Below, in pieces: positions 1 to 11,018 of a DNA stretch of 64,000 nt; the stretch's first letter is position 1; every line of letters starts with the position of its first letter. The DNA comes from Owenia fusiformis (Eukaryota > Annelida > Polychaeta > Sabellida > Oweniidae): contig CAIIXF020000005.1 of assembly GCA_903813345.2 (NCBI GenBank), forward strand, positions 2,170,001-2,234,000, given 5' to 3'. The notes beneath the pieces were generated by a model. That model was given only the letters and a program-made list of their open reading frames with translations. It ran no database searches and was not told where the DNA came from. A program made the position numbers and the translations under genes.

Positions 1-2406
1 GTGGCAGGTCTAGCAGGGGGCAGAGTCTATGATATCCTGCTTGATGTTTACCCAGAGAATGACAAGTTTCTTCCACACAAGTCAAACAAATTGGTAGGAT
101 CTTTATTGATGATGTTTATCTGATTATATATTTATTGTTTAACTTTATGAAGCCTGTGTAAGTACCAACACCTGTGGTATTTCGAAATAATGTTTAACTC
201 ATGGAGGTGTTCCATTTTACAGGTTTTAATGTGTAGTAAAATTGTGAATTTATCCCACAAGCCTCAATTTGCACTTTACTTTTAGTAGAAGGTGACACCA
301 TAAACACAATCTTATATAGATATGATAAATATAGTAAAAGGATTTAGATTTATGAACTGAAGGAATCAAAGGCATTGAAAAGGAGTTTGATATTTTGTCA
401 TTTTGCAACAATCTGATTGGCTTTGTAGCAGTTCATTGGTGTTTTATGCAATATGTCAACAGCTGCTTGCAAAACATTGCCATTTTGTTCACTAAAATAA
501 TGCTACAATTCTGTATATTTACAGATGTTGAAATGTCCTGAGACTACAGAGACTGGAGGTCCAGTTATCTCCCTAGAAGTGCCAGACAATGAAGACACAA
601 TGGCAATTGTGTGGAAGTCCATCTCAACATCACAGAACCCTATCTTAGGTTATAGGTTATATCTCAATGGACAGCAATGTGGGGATACAGTAAGTTGTTT
701 TGTGTTTGTATTTTGTTTACCACCAATGAAGGTGAACAATACCTCTGGGATATAGATATCCTGTATATGTACGGTCTTAATTAACTTAAATAATCCTGAA
801 AAACCCTTCCTTGAAGGAGTCATGGGTGCTTTAATGTGCACTCATAAATAGACATCCAAGTACACAACACCGCCTTTTTACGTGTCGTGGACCACTCAGT
901 CAAACACCCTGAAGTACTTTATGCAAACAAGCAAATTAAGTCTTGCCTGAATTGAGGATCAAATCCAGGACCAATGCATAATGGATGTGATTGTATTAAT
1001 ACAGTAAACAACCTTGTGTCACATATAGTGAGCTTTAAAATCATACTATACAAAAATATTCCTGTACAGACTACATAGTGCTATTAGCAATTCATAATCA
1101 ATTATAACTTCATGAATTCCTCCACAAGGTTACACCCAATGAAGCCAGCAATAGATGTCGCTGTGTCATAGAAGGATGTCAGCTAGATGTCATATACAGA
1201 GTGGTTGTCATGGCATTACCAGAAGGTAAATATACTTTGTACTACTTCTAAACATTTTTCAAAGGCATTCTTAAAAGATTCCTTAAACATTAGCTAGTAA
1301 TTAGCATTACCTTCAATAATAACAACAACTGACTGATAATTTCAGTTTTATTATGTTACCACAACAAGTGATGATATATTGTTATAATCCCCAACTTTTT
1401 TTGCACATTTGACATGTTGTTCGGCAGTTGGCATCTGTAACAAATGGCATGTGGTGACATTTGCATGTTAATGCCGTGTGAATATTTATATTGTTCTCGA
1501 TCAGGTGGGTCAAAGCCAAAAATGTCTAATGAGTTGGAGGTATCATTGCCATTGGATACCTCACAGATAGTGCTGCCCCCTGCTGAGCTGCGAGGTGATG
1601 ACGAGGATATCTATAAAGACTATATAGAGGTCTCTGAAGGTTCTGGGTACATGCCTGGCATGGATGAAGGTATGAACAATGTAATGTTATACTTGAAATA
1701 ACCTCATGTATAAGATCAAGGATATATGCTTTTGTAATGTTGATACAATAAAGTGCAATTTATAATTCAGTACATTATAGTGTAATATAATAATACAATG
1801 TGATACATTATATTGTTGTGTTTTAAACAAATGAGAAATGTTGATTTTTAGCCCCTGAACTTGATATTACTGAGAGAGATGATGCTGAGAATGGTATAGA
1901 AGATGAGAATAATGGATATGAAGATAATATCCTTGATGGTGATCAGAGGCTTAGATATGAAGGTTAGCATACCAAACATCAACCTTTTGATGTTAGATCT
2001 GAAACAGTCTTGTTCAGTATTGTTATTCTCTTAAAATGTGGTTTCATTATTTCTACTTCCAATTAATAAACTTCATTGCGGAGTCCACCTCATTTAAATA
2101 ATTTCAGATGTGTATGCAAAAATTAAAAGCCATTAATTTTGAATTCAAGTTTTGAAATTCTCAAAATGGTTAGTCATGATCCAAATAATGAACAATTTAT
2201 GATGGTACAATTATACTCATATTGATATTAAAACTAGCTACACAAAATGATAGTTTACATGTAATCACAATATTGATTTGACATTGAAGGAGAGGGAGAG
2301 GAAGATTCAGAACATGGATTGACACCAGAGCAACAATCAGAGTTACCACAGCAACCATCTGTGTCGCCACAGCAACCATCAGACCAGGGAATAAGTGTTG
2401 ATAGAG
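1..2406 (+). CDS. FN3/thioredoxin-fold giant protein, exons 1-6 (5' end outside window)
   Basis: Exons read as 1-93, 525-689, 1129-1225, 1505-1669, 1852-1962 and 2290-2406. Each is bounded by AG/GT and the phases (0,0,1,1,1,1) join without a stop. Exon 1 is the end of an FN3 domain entering from upstream. Exons 2-3 form one FN3 domain with the core Trp (IVWKS), the hairpin GYRLYLNG and the closing strand YRVVVMA. Exons 4-6 leave the fold: they are Asp/Glu-rich, then Gln/Pro-rich (QQPSVSPQQPS), and probably disordered. No signal peptide can be judged because the start codon is not in the window. The hairpin style recalls intracellular FN3 proteins such as RIM-binding proteins, but no SH3 domain is seen, so I give no name. 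The exon-6 acceptor has a weak pyrimidine tract and is the least certain junction. Confidence 0.8.
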
Positions 2407-2469
2407 GTAACCAACTACATTTATTATAATTAAAAATATTCATAATTTGTATCAAGTAATATCCTTAGA

Positions 2470-4682
2470 CATGTCGTCGCGTGAGAATAACTTTGTACTA
2501 ACTGCCATTTTCAAAAAAATTGAGATAGACATGGAATTTTACTATTTGAAACACAGGCTTTCATCTCAGATACATGCCCCATCTCAATTCCCTCTTATTA
2601 AGCTAGAATTCAGTGTGAAATTGTACCATCTCCAGACAAACAGCTTATTTCTAATTTCAAATTGTCATATCTGATATCAACTGTTTCAACCAATCAACTC
2701 TCTAAGAATTGGTCATGTGACTTGCAAAACTTGGAGTTATAACAATCTTATATTAAAACGAAGTATGCCAATATGCATGTTATTGTATCTAGAATGAAAT
2801 AATGTTTTGTAACACAATACCATGCCTGGCCTTTCATGTTTTAGTTTTAGAACTATTACAAGTAGATCAAAAAAATAAAATGATACAGTTTGTGTAATCC
2901 CATGCATATTCAAATTATATGCCCTCAATTACTCTTTGTATTATGGATGCTCATTGGATTATTCATGGCCACATGATATGAAATAGAATTACTAATTTCC
3001 TCGAAAACCCAAATCCTTGCTACCAGGGAAGATGAAAAGTACAAATGACCAGTTAATTAGATCATGTGAGCAGTCAAAAGTACCCTTTATCTTCCCTGCT
3101 ACCAGGTCTTATTAATAGGGGTTTGAATGGCCAAATGCAATAGAAATGCATATACGAAGCTGTCATCATTAAATGTTGAAAATGAAAGACTACTTATTTG
3201 TTTCTTCAAATAGAGTACATAATAATAGGTTATATACTAGATATAGTAATCAAAACAAATAGTAACTGTCATATTTTGCACTACATTGCTCAAAGGCAAT
3301 CACTGTCTGTATACTATTGAAATCTCTTTCAAAATGATGTTTTATAGTTTGTGGAAAAAAGCTAAATCTATTTAAACTAGCTTGAACTTTTACTGACCAT
3401 ACACTATATCAATAAGGAGTTATCTTTATGTTAGTATAAGTCCCTTAAAACACTTATTTTATTTTCTCTTCATCTATGATTTACTATGCGCTTTTCACTG
3501 AACATCTGGGATCTTTTTAGTTATTTTATTACTAGTATGTTTTCCAGATTTGTCCTTTCTTTTGCATTTTTGGGATCATTGTTTTTAGATCATCTACATT
3601 TTATTTTGGAAAAGTAACAAATTGGTTCCATTTCTTTACAAAGAGCCACTCTTAGTCTCCACTTCTACAATTGCTTCAATTCCCAATTGTACTCCACAGA
3701 GTAGCAAACAACAGAAAATGATTGGATAATGATAGCTGCATCCCAATGAACAAAATGTGATTACCTAAATCGAGGTTTCATCACTTTCATTAATCTAAAA
3801 TGAATTAGAAATTATTTTCAAATTTCTTCCATGTGCATGTAATAAAAATTGGTTATGTCTTAGGCCCTAAGGATCTGAAACCTGCTGGTCAAAATGGAAT
3901 TACGGACCAGTTGCAATGTTATTCTCCTATACCCAGTGAAAAAATCAACTGGTCTGTATCAAAAATAACCTGATAATGACCAGCGGACCGGCCCTTAGGG
4001 GCTACATTGTAATGTGCTGGGAGGTTTAGGCTACAGGGTTTATACCGAGGGAAATATGTGGGGGACCGTATTGGCATCATTGGTTTCAATGCATTGTACT
4101 TCTGCCTTAGTTTCAAAGGCAATAAATTCTTTTTGAAGGGTGTCCTGAGATTCCAAAATTAAGAAATAATTGTACTTATTTGAGAAAATGATTTTAAAGT
4201 TTTATAAATTGAATTTTCTTTATTTTATTAAATAATATTCTTTGGTTTTTGAAGATTTTTTTACAAAGCAAAACATTATTTTTCATTCTAGATACAATAA
4301 CATGCATATTGGCATACTTGGTTTTAATATAAGATTGTTATAACTCCAAGTTTTGCAAGTCACATGACCAATTCTTAGAGAGTTGATTGGTTGAAACAGT
4401 TGATATCAGATATGACAATTTGAAATTAGAAATAAGCTGTTATTCCGGTGGGAAATTGTATCAACTCCTTTTCCATAGTTTTAAAAAAGGATCTTGTAAA
4501 TTGTTTCAAGGTATGATATTTCATATAAGATATCTCTAGGGTGAGACCAGGTGACATACAAAAAATCAAGTTTCACATAGCAATACTAAGTAAGATACAG
4601 ACCTCTAAACTTTCAAACCTTGATTTCTCAGTTCCGTAAAAATGTGAGATAGTACAAAGTTATTCTCATGCGACGATGTACC
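2470..4682. mobile_element. Foldback (long inverted repeat) DNA element in intron 6
   Basis: The two ends are inverted copies: tcgtcgcgtgagaataactt near 2473 reappears reverse-complemented, with one change, near 4660-4677. Inside them, about 160 bp at 2640-2800 matches 4286-4443 on the opposite strand almost base for base. The outer arm segments between these blocks have diverged. The central part holds no coding sequence I can recognise. This is the layout of a non-autonomous DNA transposon or foldback element. The exact edges and the target duplication were not resolved. Confidence 0.6.
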
Positions 4683-4767
4683 AATTACTGTTAATTGACT
4701 CTCATGTTCTTTAAATCAATGACTAATAATTTGGGTTGTGTTATTTTACTTGGTTCTTTGGAAATAG

Positions 4768-7700
4768 GGCCAGGTCTTGGTGGCTGGGAGTTGGTGAGGC
4801 ACATACTTACGATCTCACATTGCCTCAGTGCCTCTGAGGTGAAGCCCTCTAAAGCCAGGAGTAAAGCATCTAAGCTTGCGGAGATGAGGTATCTTGCAAA
4901 GGAATTGAAGTATTATCAACTGGACCCGAGGTTTAATGCAGAGAAAATCAGAGATGAGACTATTAGAAGGTTTGGCAGAACAAAACCTGAACTTCCTAGT
5001 AGGCTTGACATCAGAGATACTTTGGGTATACCTACACCTGATGTTGTTACAAGTCCACCCCCAAGATCAACATCTGACCAAGGTCCAAGGAGGCTCTCAC
5101 TGCCACAAGGAGGACGACGTTCCAGCAGCCCTATGGCTAGAAGGCCCCCTAAGTCACCTAACAGGCGTATGACAGTGGGACCCAACCAGGGGCAAATATT
5201 CAATCCTGGGCAGAGGAGAATGTCTAACGCTGAAGCCCAGCAGATGCTGCTGCCACCTGGTGGGCTCCCTAAGAAAGGTGGACTACACGCTAGCAACAGT
5301 ACAAGCTATAGAACAAGTGATGGCTTCAAGAATATTGCATCAAAAGCTATGGCTTTGTCTAAGGTTGCAAATGTTTTCAAGAAGATGCAAGGAGGTGAGA
5401 AATCTATCCTTGGTGTGTCAGTCTCCCAACAGGAGACACGAGAGACATCTCCAAGCCCTTCGTCACCTAGTAGTCCCTCATTGTCTCCTAAATCGCCAAG
5501 ATCTCCACAAAGCCCCAGGAAGAGCTCAATCACAGAGTCCCGAGAAAGTAGAAGCAAACAGAGGGCCAGGACATTGGGCACTGAGCTTTTGCTACTTGGG
5601 GGTGTTAAAAGGCTGGGGGATTCTGGGAGTCCAAGGATGTCTGTGCAGTCTAAGCTGGAGAGGATGTGGGAAATGGGAGAACAAGGTACCATAGGAACAA
5701 AGTAACATCACGTCTAATCACAGAATGAAAACTTTCACAAATTCAGAAAACACCACATACGTATGGCATATTTCAATAGCTGAACAAATCACACAACACA
5801 TGGACTTTTCACTTTAACAATTTCTTTACTCTCATTTGGGGTGCAAACTCCACTGGGAGAAATTTATGTTTTCATTGATCACTTTTCACATATATTATGT
5901 ATTATGTTATATGACCTCATCTAAGTATTTCAGATAGTCATCTTTATCTAACCCTCTTATTCATTTCCTTACATGTATTTTTAATGTAATACTGTATGTA
6001 TCCTTGCTTTTCCTTGTTTTATTACATTTTTGTTATTTTTGTAACCTACAGTAATAGAAAACACGTTAAATACAGTTGTGGCATAATTTTCCGAATTCCA
6101 GGTTTTTCTTTTATCTCTGTTTGATTTATTTCTTTATCATGTTGTTTGTATGATTAAAGCTGTATTTCAGGTAGTTATATATTTCACATTCATGCTGTTT
6201 ATATGTTGATTATACAATGAATGAACAATGAACATTGATGTGACTTTAATAGAGGAGTTGCAATATAGATGGATCTAAAGATGTCATTAGAAAGTTTGGT
6301 CAGGCCAGAATACTTTTTGATTAAATATATGGAGACACCTGACAAAAGTCTCTTGATTTAACATTGACATTTTGATCCTTAAAAGAATAAATTAACTTTC
6401 AAAGATTTTTAACTTTGTATCATTAAATCTCATTAAAATGAAACAATAGCAAAACCTCTATTGTAAAAGACAGCCTTGGTAAAGCATCCAACAATTTTTA
6501 ATATTACAGAGAGTGAGCATGGAAGGTCCATACATGATGAAGAGACCAGGACCAATGGAGGAGACACTATGGAAGCAGATATTGTTGGAGGCAGTTCACG
6601 ATCTGATGATCCCAACCAGGAACAGGTTTGTTTCTAATACACCTTTCACATGAAATGTTTCTCCTATAAAACTGTGAATTAAACCAAGTTCTTTCTTTCA
6701 TGATAGATTATTTAGTATTACGTTTTTAGAGTAATATTATGTGATGTTTTTTTGTATATCAAATGCTAATCTACGACCAATCACAAGTTTGACATCTATT
6801 GACACATAGCCACTTCTCTTGTTATCTGATTTCATTATACAGCTCAATTTAATGTAACGCAACGAATGTTTGCAATTAGTAATGTCATAAATATTTAAAA
6901 AGATACAAATGAGTTACGAATTCGTAAATTTGCGAATGGACCATTTTTGTATGCTTTCGTAAGTCATTCCTAATTGTTTAGTATTTTACATCCAACTTGT
7001 TTGAGTTGTTTTAAAGAATATAAATTGAAACTTCATTTTTTGCAGACTGCTCAGATAAGTGTAGATGAGACTGCTGAATATGATGAAGGTGTTGCATCAG
7101 CTTCCGACCAATCAGGTGATGAATATCAGTCACATGACCATAGAGTATCCAATCAGGTGGCAGAAGAGCCTGGCTTGGAGATTGATGGTACTAGACAACC
7201 CTGGCGTAATAAGATGAAGGATACTGCCAAACTGGGCATGCACTTGTCAAGAGGAAGGCACAGGAAGAAATCAGTTGAGGAGAAAATAGAACAAACAGAA
7301 GTAGATAATAGTCCTCAAACTAATTACGAGGTAAAATAATTTATTCCCACTAATTCATTTCATTGAAAGCTTTTTGAGTGTAAGTGAAAGTTATATATAA
7401 ATATGAATGTGGTTATATTTAAACCTATGTATGAATCAAACCCAAATCTGAAGCAAAAATGCTCAAATTCCATTTTATATGAACTAGTAATTAAATGGAC
7501 AGAACACATAATCCAAGATAACTATTCAGCAAATCCCAATTTATTGGCCTTGTAGGTGGAGATGCAAGATGAGGTCCCGTCCCAGTCCAGACCAGAAAGT
7601 GTGTCTAGCATGGGGTCTGGGAAGAGACGTCGTAGGAAGAAGAGAGAACGAAGAGACAGAGACAATGTGGTAGAAGTGGAAGAGAGTGTAGATCTCACTC

Positions 7701-8572
7701 TGCCTAGTAATGACACACAGGTAATATTAATGACACACATGTAAAATTAATGACACACAGGTAATGTTAATGACACACATGTAAAATTAATGACACACAG
7801 GTAATGTTGATGACACACAGGTAATATCAAAGATTCACAGGTAACATTTTTAATAGTTTTATAGTTTATTTCATAATATAACATATTAGAACATACAAGG
7901 CATTTGCATTAAAACATTGATGGCTAAAATTACTATTGATGAAGTTCACATTTTAACAGGGCATGCTTTCAATGCCCATGGTCAGGGTTTACAGGAGTGG
8001 TTGTTTCGAAGATGTCACATGCCCAGCTATTCTTGTACATGTACTGTGTGGCATTTATAGATCTCTAAATATATTATAACATATCATAATTTATCGAAAA
8101 GAAAAATGTATAGGCGAATAATGTGATTATTTTCTTATATATATATTTCAGACTCCCAGTGATAAACAACCTTTTAGTCCAACATCAGTTGTCAGCACTG
8201 TTCCCCTTATGGCTGCCATGGACCTCAACAATCAGGTAAAAAGTCATTATATTGGTCACAAATGATGAAACACAAGGTCATGCATCTCAAACAAGATATC
8301 CTTGCGATGATATACCTTTTTCAGTTTGCTACCAATTACATTTCCTTCTGTAGTGTAGAAAAATGATATCAAATGTGTGTTTGATTTGACCTTTATTTAA
8401 TGCAGGATGACTTCTTACCTGTTCCCATGGTAACAGTCGATCACCAGGGTCCAGAGAGTGTTCTGGTTAGATGGAAGTTACCACGGCAACCAGAGCCCTC
8501 GTACAGATTATTGGTGTATGTAGTGAATGTGATAGGAATCAAGTTCCAGTCTGAGGTCAACAGTGATATAAG
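4768..8572 (+). CDS. FN3/thioredoxin-fold giant protein, exons 7-12 (disordered linker, start of second FN3)
   Basis: Exons are 4768-5685, 6510-6625, 7046-7330, 7556-7720, 8152-8235 and 8406-8572. Exon 7 (306 codons) is rich in Ser, Pro, Arg and Lys. It begins with a possibly helical stretch (AEMRYLAKELKYY) and carries many SP dipeptides near 5450-5520, which are potential proline-directed kinase or SH3-ligand sites. Exon 9 is acidic then basic. Exon 10 has a strongly basic run (GKRRRRKKRERRDRD) like a nuclear-localisation or microtubule-binding patch. Exon 12 starts the second full FN3 domain (VLVRWKLP). The start of exon 7 at 4768 was chosen because phase 1 fits and a pyrimidine tract precedes it; an acceptor at 4854 would also keep frame. 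The whole linker from exon 4 to exon 11 is about 650 residues with no recognised fold. Confidence 0.75.
7708..7846 (+). repeat. 20-bp tandem array grown from the exon-10 donor
   Basis: The exon 10 end (aatgacacacag, then gtaatatt) is followed by about six further 20-bp units of the form gtaatRttaatgacacacag. Several keep a CAG/GTAAT splice donor and others read CAT/GTAAAA. The unit is not a multiple of three, so use of the next donors would change frame and soon meets a stop near 7742. Confidence 0.85.
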
Positions 8573-8862
8573 GTAATATATTTATACAGCATAAAAAGGG
8601 ATATACTTAATATACAAGTATTTATACAGCATAAAATAGGCATATATTCTTCCAATCCTTACCCAAAGAAGGTGGGCTCTAAAGAAGTTAGGCTCATATA
8701 TTTTTTCCATTTAAATTATGACTCAAGTAGGCATTTCTCAAGTTTAAGTCAAACCTTTAAGAAATATAACATTGCTTTAAATATTTGAACACTCATCAAA
8801 CATTTCTTAGCATGTACATTTTCCTCTCCCCTGTCAAATGTTTTTGTCCTAAAACCTCACGA

Positions 8863-9294
8863 GATAAGAGGTAGGTATTAATGAACATGTAGAGGAAAGG
8901 TGTTAATGAACATGTAGTGGAAAGGTAACATGTAGAGGAAAGGTATTAATGAACACATAGAGGAAAGGTAACATGTAGAGGAAAGGTATTAATGAACATT
9001 ATTAATTAACATGTAGAGGAAAGGTATTAATGAACGTGTAGAGGAAAGGTATTAATTAACATGTAGAGGAAAGGTAACATGTAGAGGAAAGGTATTAATG
9101 AATATGTAGAGGAAAGGTAACATGTAGAGGAAAGGTAACATGTAGAGGAAAGGTATTAATGAACATGTAGAGGAAAGGTAACATGTAGAGGAAAGGTATT
9201 AATGAACATGTAGAGGAAAGGTATTAATTAACATGTAGAGGAAAGGTATTAATTAACATGTAGAGGAAAGGTATTAATGAACATGTAGAGGAAA
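8863..9294. repeat. Intronic minisatellite (about 18-25 bp unit)
   Basis: Some 20 variant copies of aacatgtagaggaaaggt, with or without attaatg, are joined head to tail, giving 18- and 25-bp subunits in irregular order. The array starts about 290 bp after the exon-12 donor. Each unit has an AAAG/GTAT or AAAG/GTAAC motif resembling a splice donor. Confidence 0.85.
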
Positions 9295-9876
9295 AGCCCA
9301 TCTGTAACACAAACTGTTTCCAAGAGAGGTTGTAGCATTTTAAGTTATTTACAAAGGAATCAAAGTAAATTGCATTTCTCAGAGATTTTCACTAATCCAT
9401 ATATATTCATAGAAGAGTCATTCACACACTTAATATTAAAACAGATATACACATATACTAAAAGTGCTTTGGCATAGAATGCATGTACACATTGAATTCT
9501 CTTTAATATGCACACAATTCTGATGACCACACATGTGACTTTTATGTTGAATATGGTGTCAAGAAAACACAAAGTTTGATTGATCTTTTGTATGAGTGCT
9601 AGTTGGAATCTCTCAATATCATACAACTTTAAGTTTCAATTTAGAAACTGCACTGTGCATTTGTTAGAGAGAATATGGTACACTTGTTGGATTATCACAC
9701 TATCTTATCTTTTGGCCATCATTTGGTTTTAGTGAAGACATCCCCATGTACAATATATTTTGGGTTCACTTATTAAAACAGCTGTTGCTCTCAGTTGTTA
9801 TTAAAAATAGTTAATTTGTACACCATAAATATTATATCCTCCTTTGTGTAAAATGAATCCTTCAAGAGAAACTGTA

Positions 9877-10985
9877 CAGGGTGGGCCAATAAAAGTTGGA
9901 ACATTTTTCTTTTTATTCAATTTTCTTTATTGTTGCAGATCAGTTCACAAAAATTCATATAATGGTAAAATTATTATTTGTGAAAATGTTAAAGATACAA
10001 ATATGTGTGTATGATTTTTATGGTTTGTCATGGTCATGATCTGTATACTGTGTGCGTCATGAAAAATTTCCAAATTTTTCTCTGCTTGAGACATCATTGC
10101 TGTAAATACAGTATCTCATACCATACAATATATGCCCTTCAAATGGTCTCAGCACAATTTCCATCAATTAAAACATATGTAGTTATCTCTAAGAGAAGCT
10201 AGACATGTCTCCCTTGGATAATATAGCTTAACTGACCTCAGCTTTTATCAAAACTGGCACAATATGTCTCAAAACCTGTCATTTAAGCCATGCGTGACTG
10301 TCAAATACAGCTCAGACTGATTGTTCAAGTCGGTGGAGGACATGTTCAGTAATTAAATGTTGAGCTTGTATGTTCATATTTGTACAAGCTGTTGACAATT
10401 AATTGTTTTTCAACTTCCTAAAGTATTGAAGATAATACATGACTAAAAGAAAAGTTACAATTGATGGAAAAATGTTCCAATTTTTTTACTTAATGCAAGG
10501 GTTTCCTTAACATGTCCTTCGCTCACCTGAACAATCAATCTTAGCTGTATTTGACAGTTATGCATGGCTTAAATCACAGGTTTTGAGACATATTGTGCCA
10601 ATTTTTAAAAAAGCTGAGGTCAGTTAAGCTATATTATCCAAGGGAGACATGTCTTGCTTCCCCTAGAGATAACTACATATGTTTTGATTGATGAAATTTG
10701 TGTTGAGACCATCTGAAGGGTACATATTGTATGGTATGAAAGATACTGTATTTTCAGCAGTGATGTCTTAAGCAGTGAAAATTTTGAAATTTTTCATGAC
10801 ACACACAGAATACAGATCAAGACCATGACAAGCCAAAAATAATCATACATACATATTTTTATCTTTAAGATTTTCACAAATAATCATTTTACCATAATCT
10901 GAATTTTCATGGATTGAACTGCAAAAATAAAGACAACTGAATAAAAAGTTCCAATTTTTGTTCCAATTTTTATTGGCCCACCCTG
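9877..10985. mobile_element. Foldback/MITE with ~490-bp terminal inverted repeats, TA target duplication
   Basis: The left end cagggtgggccaataaaa is mirrored by ttttattggcccaccctg at the right end, with TA on both sides (9875-9876 and 10986-10987). The two arms stay complementary over roughly 490 bp each, so the element is nearly a single 1.1-kb hairpin. No transposase frame is visible. The TA duplication and CAG start fit a non-autonomous Tc1/mariner-type element. It ends 33 bp beyond the stop codon of the neighbouring FReD gene. Confidence 0.8.
10969..10974 (-). promoter_or_regulatory. Candidate poly(A) signal of FReD copy A
   Basis: AATAAA on the - strand lies 45 nt past the stop codon, within the terminal inverted repeat of the foldback element. 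No closer signal is seen, so the element may supply the 3' end of the transcript. Confidence 0.4.
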
Positions 10986-11018
10986 TATGTCTGTTTTACA
11001 TAGGCCATTATTTGTTTT

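Noticed and set aside
4916-5694. Open frames of 126-144 codons antisense or out of frame to exon 7
   Set aside because: They are by-products of the Ser/Pro/Arg-rich composition of exon 7; the exon frame is fixed by phase with its neighbours.
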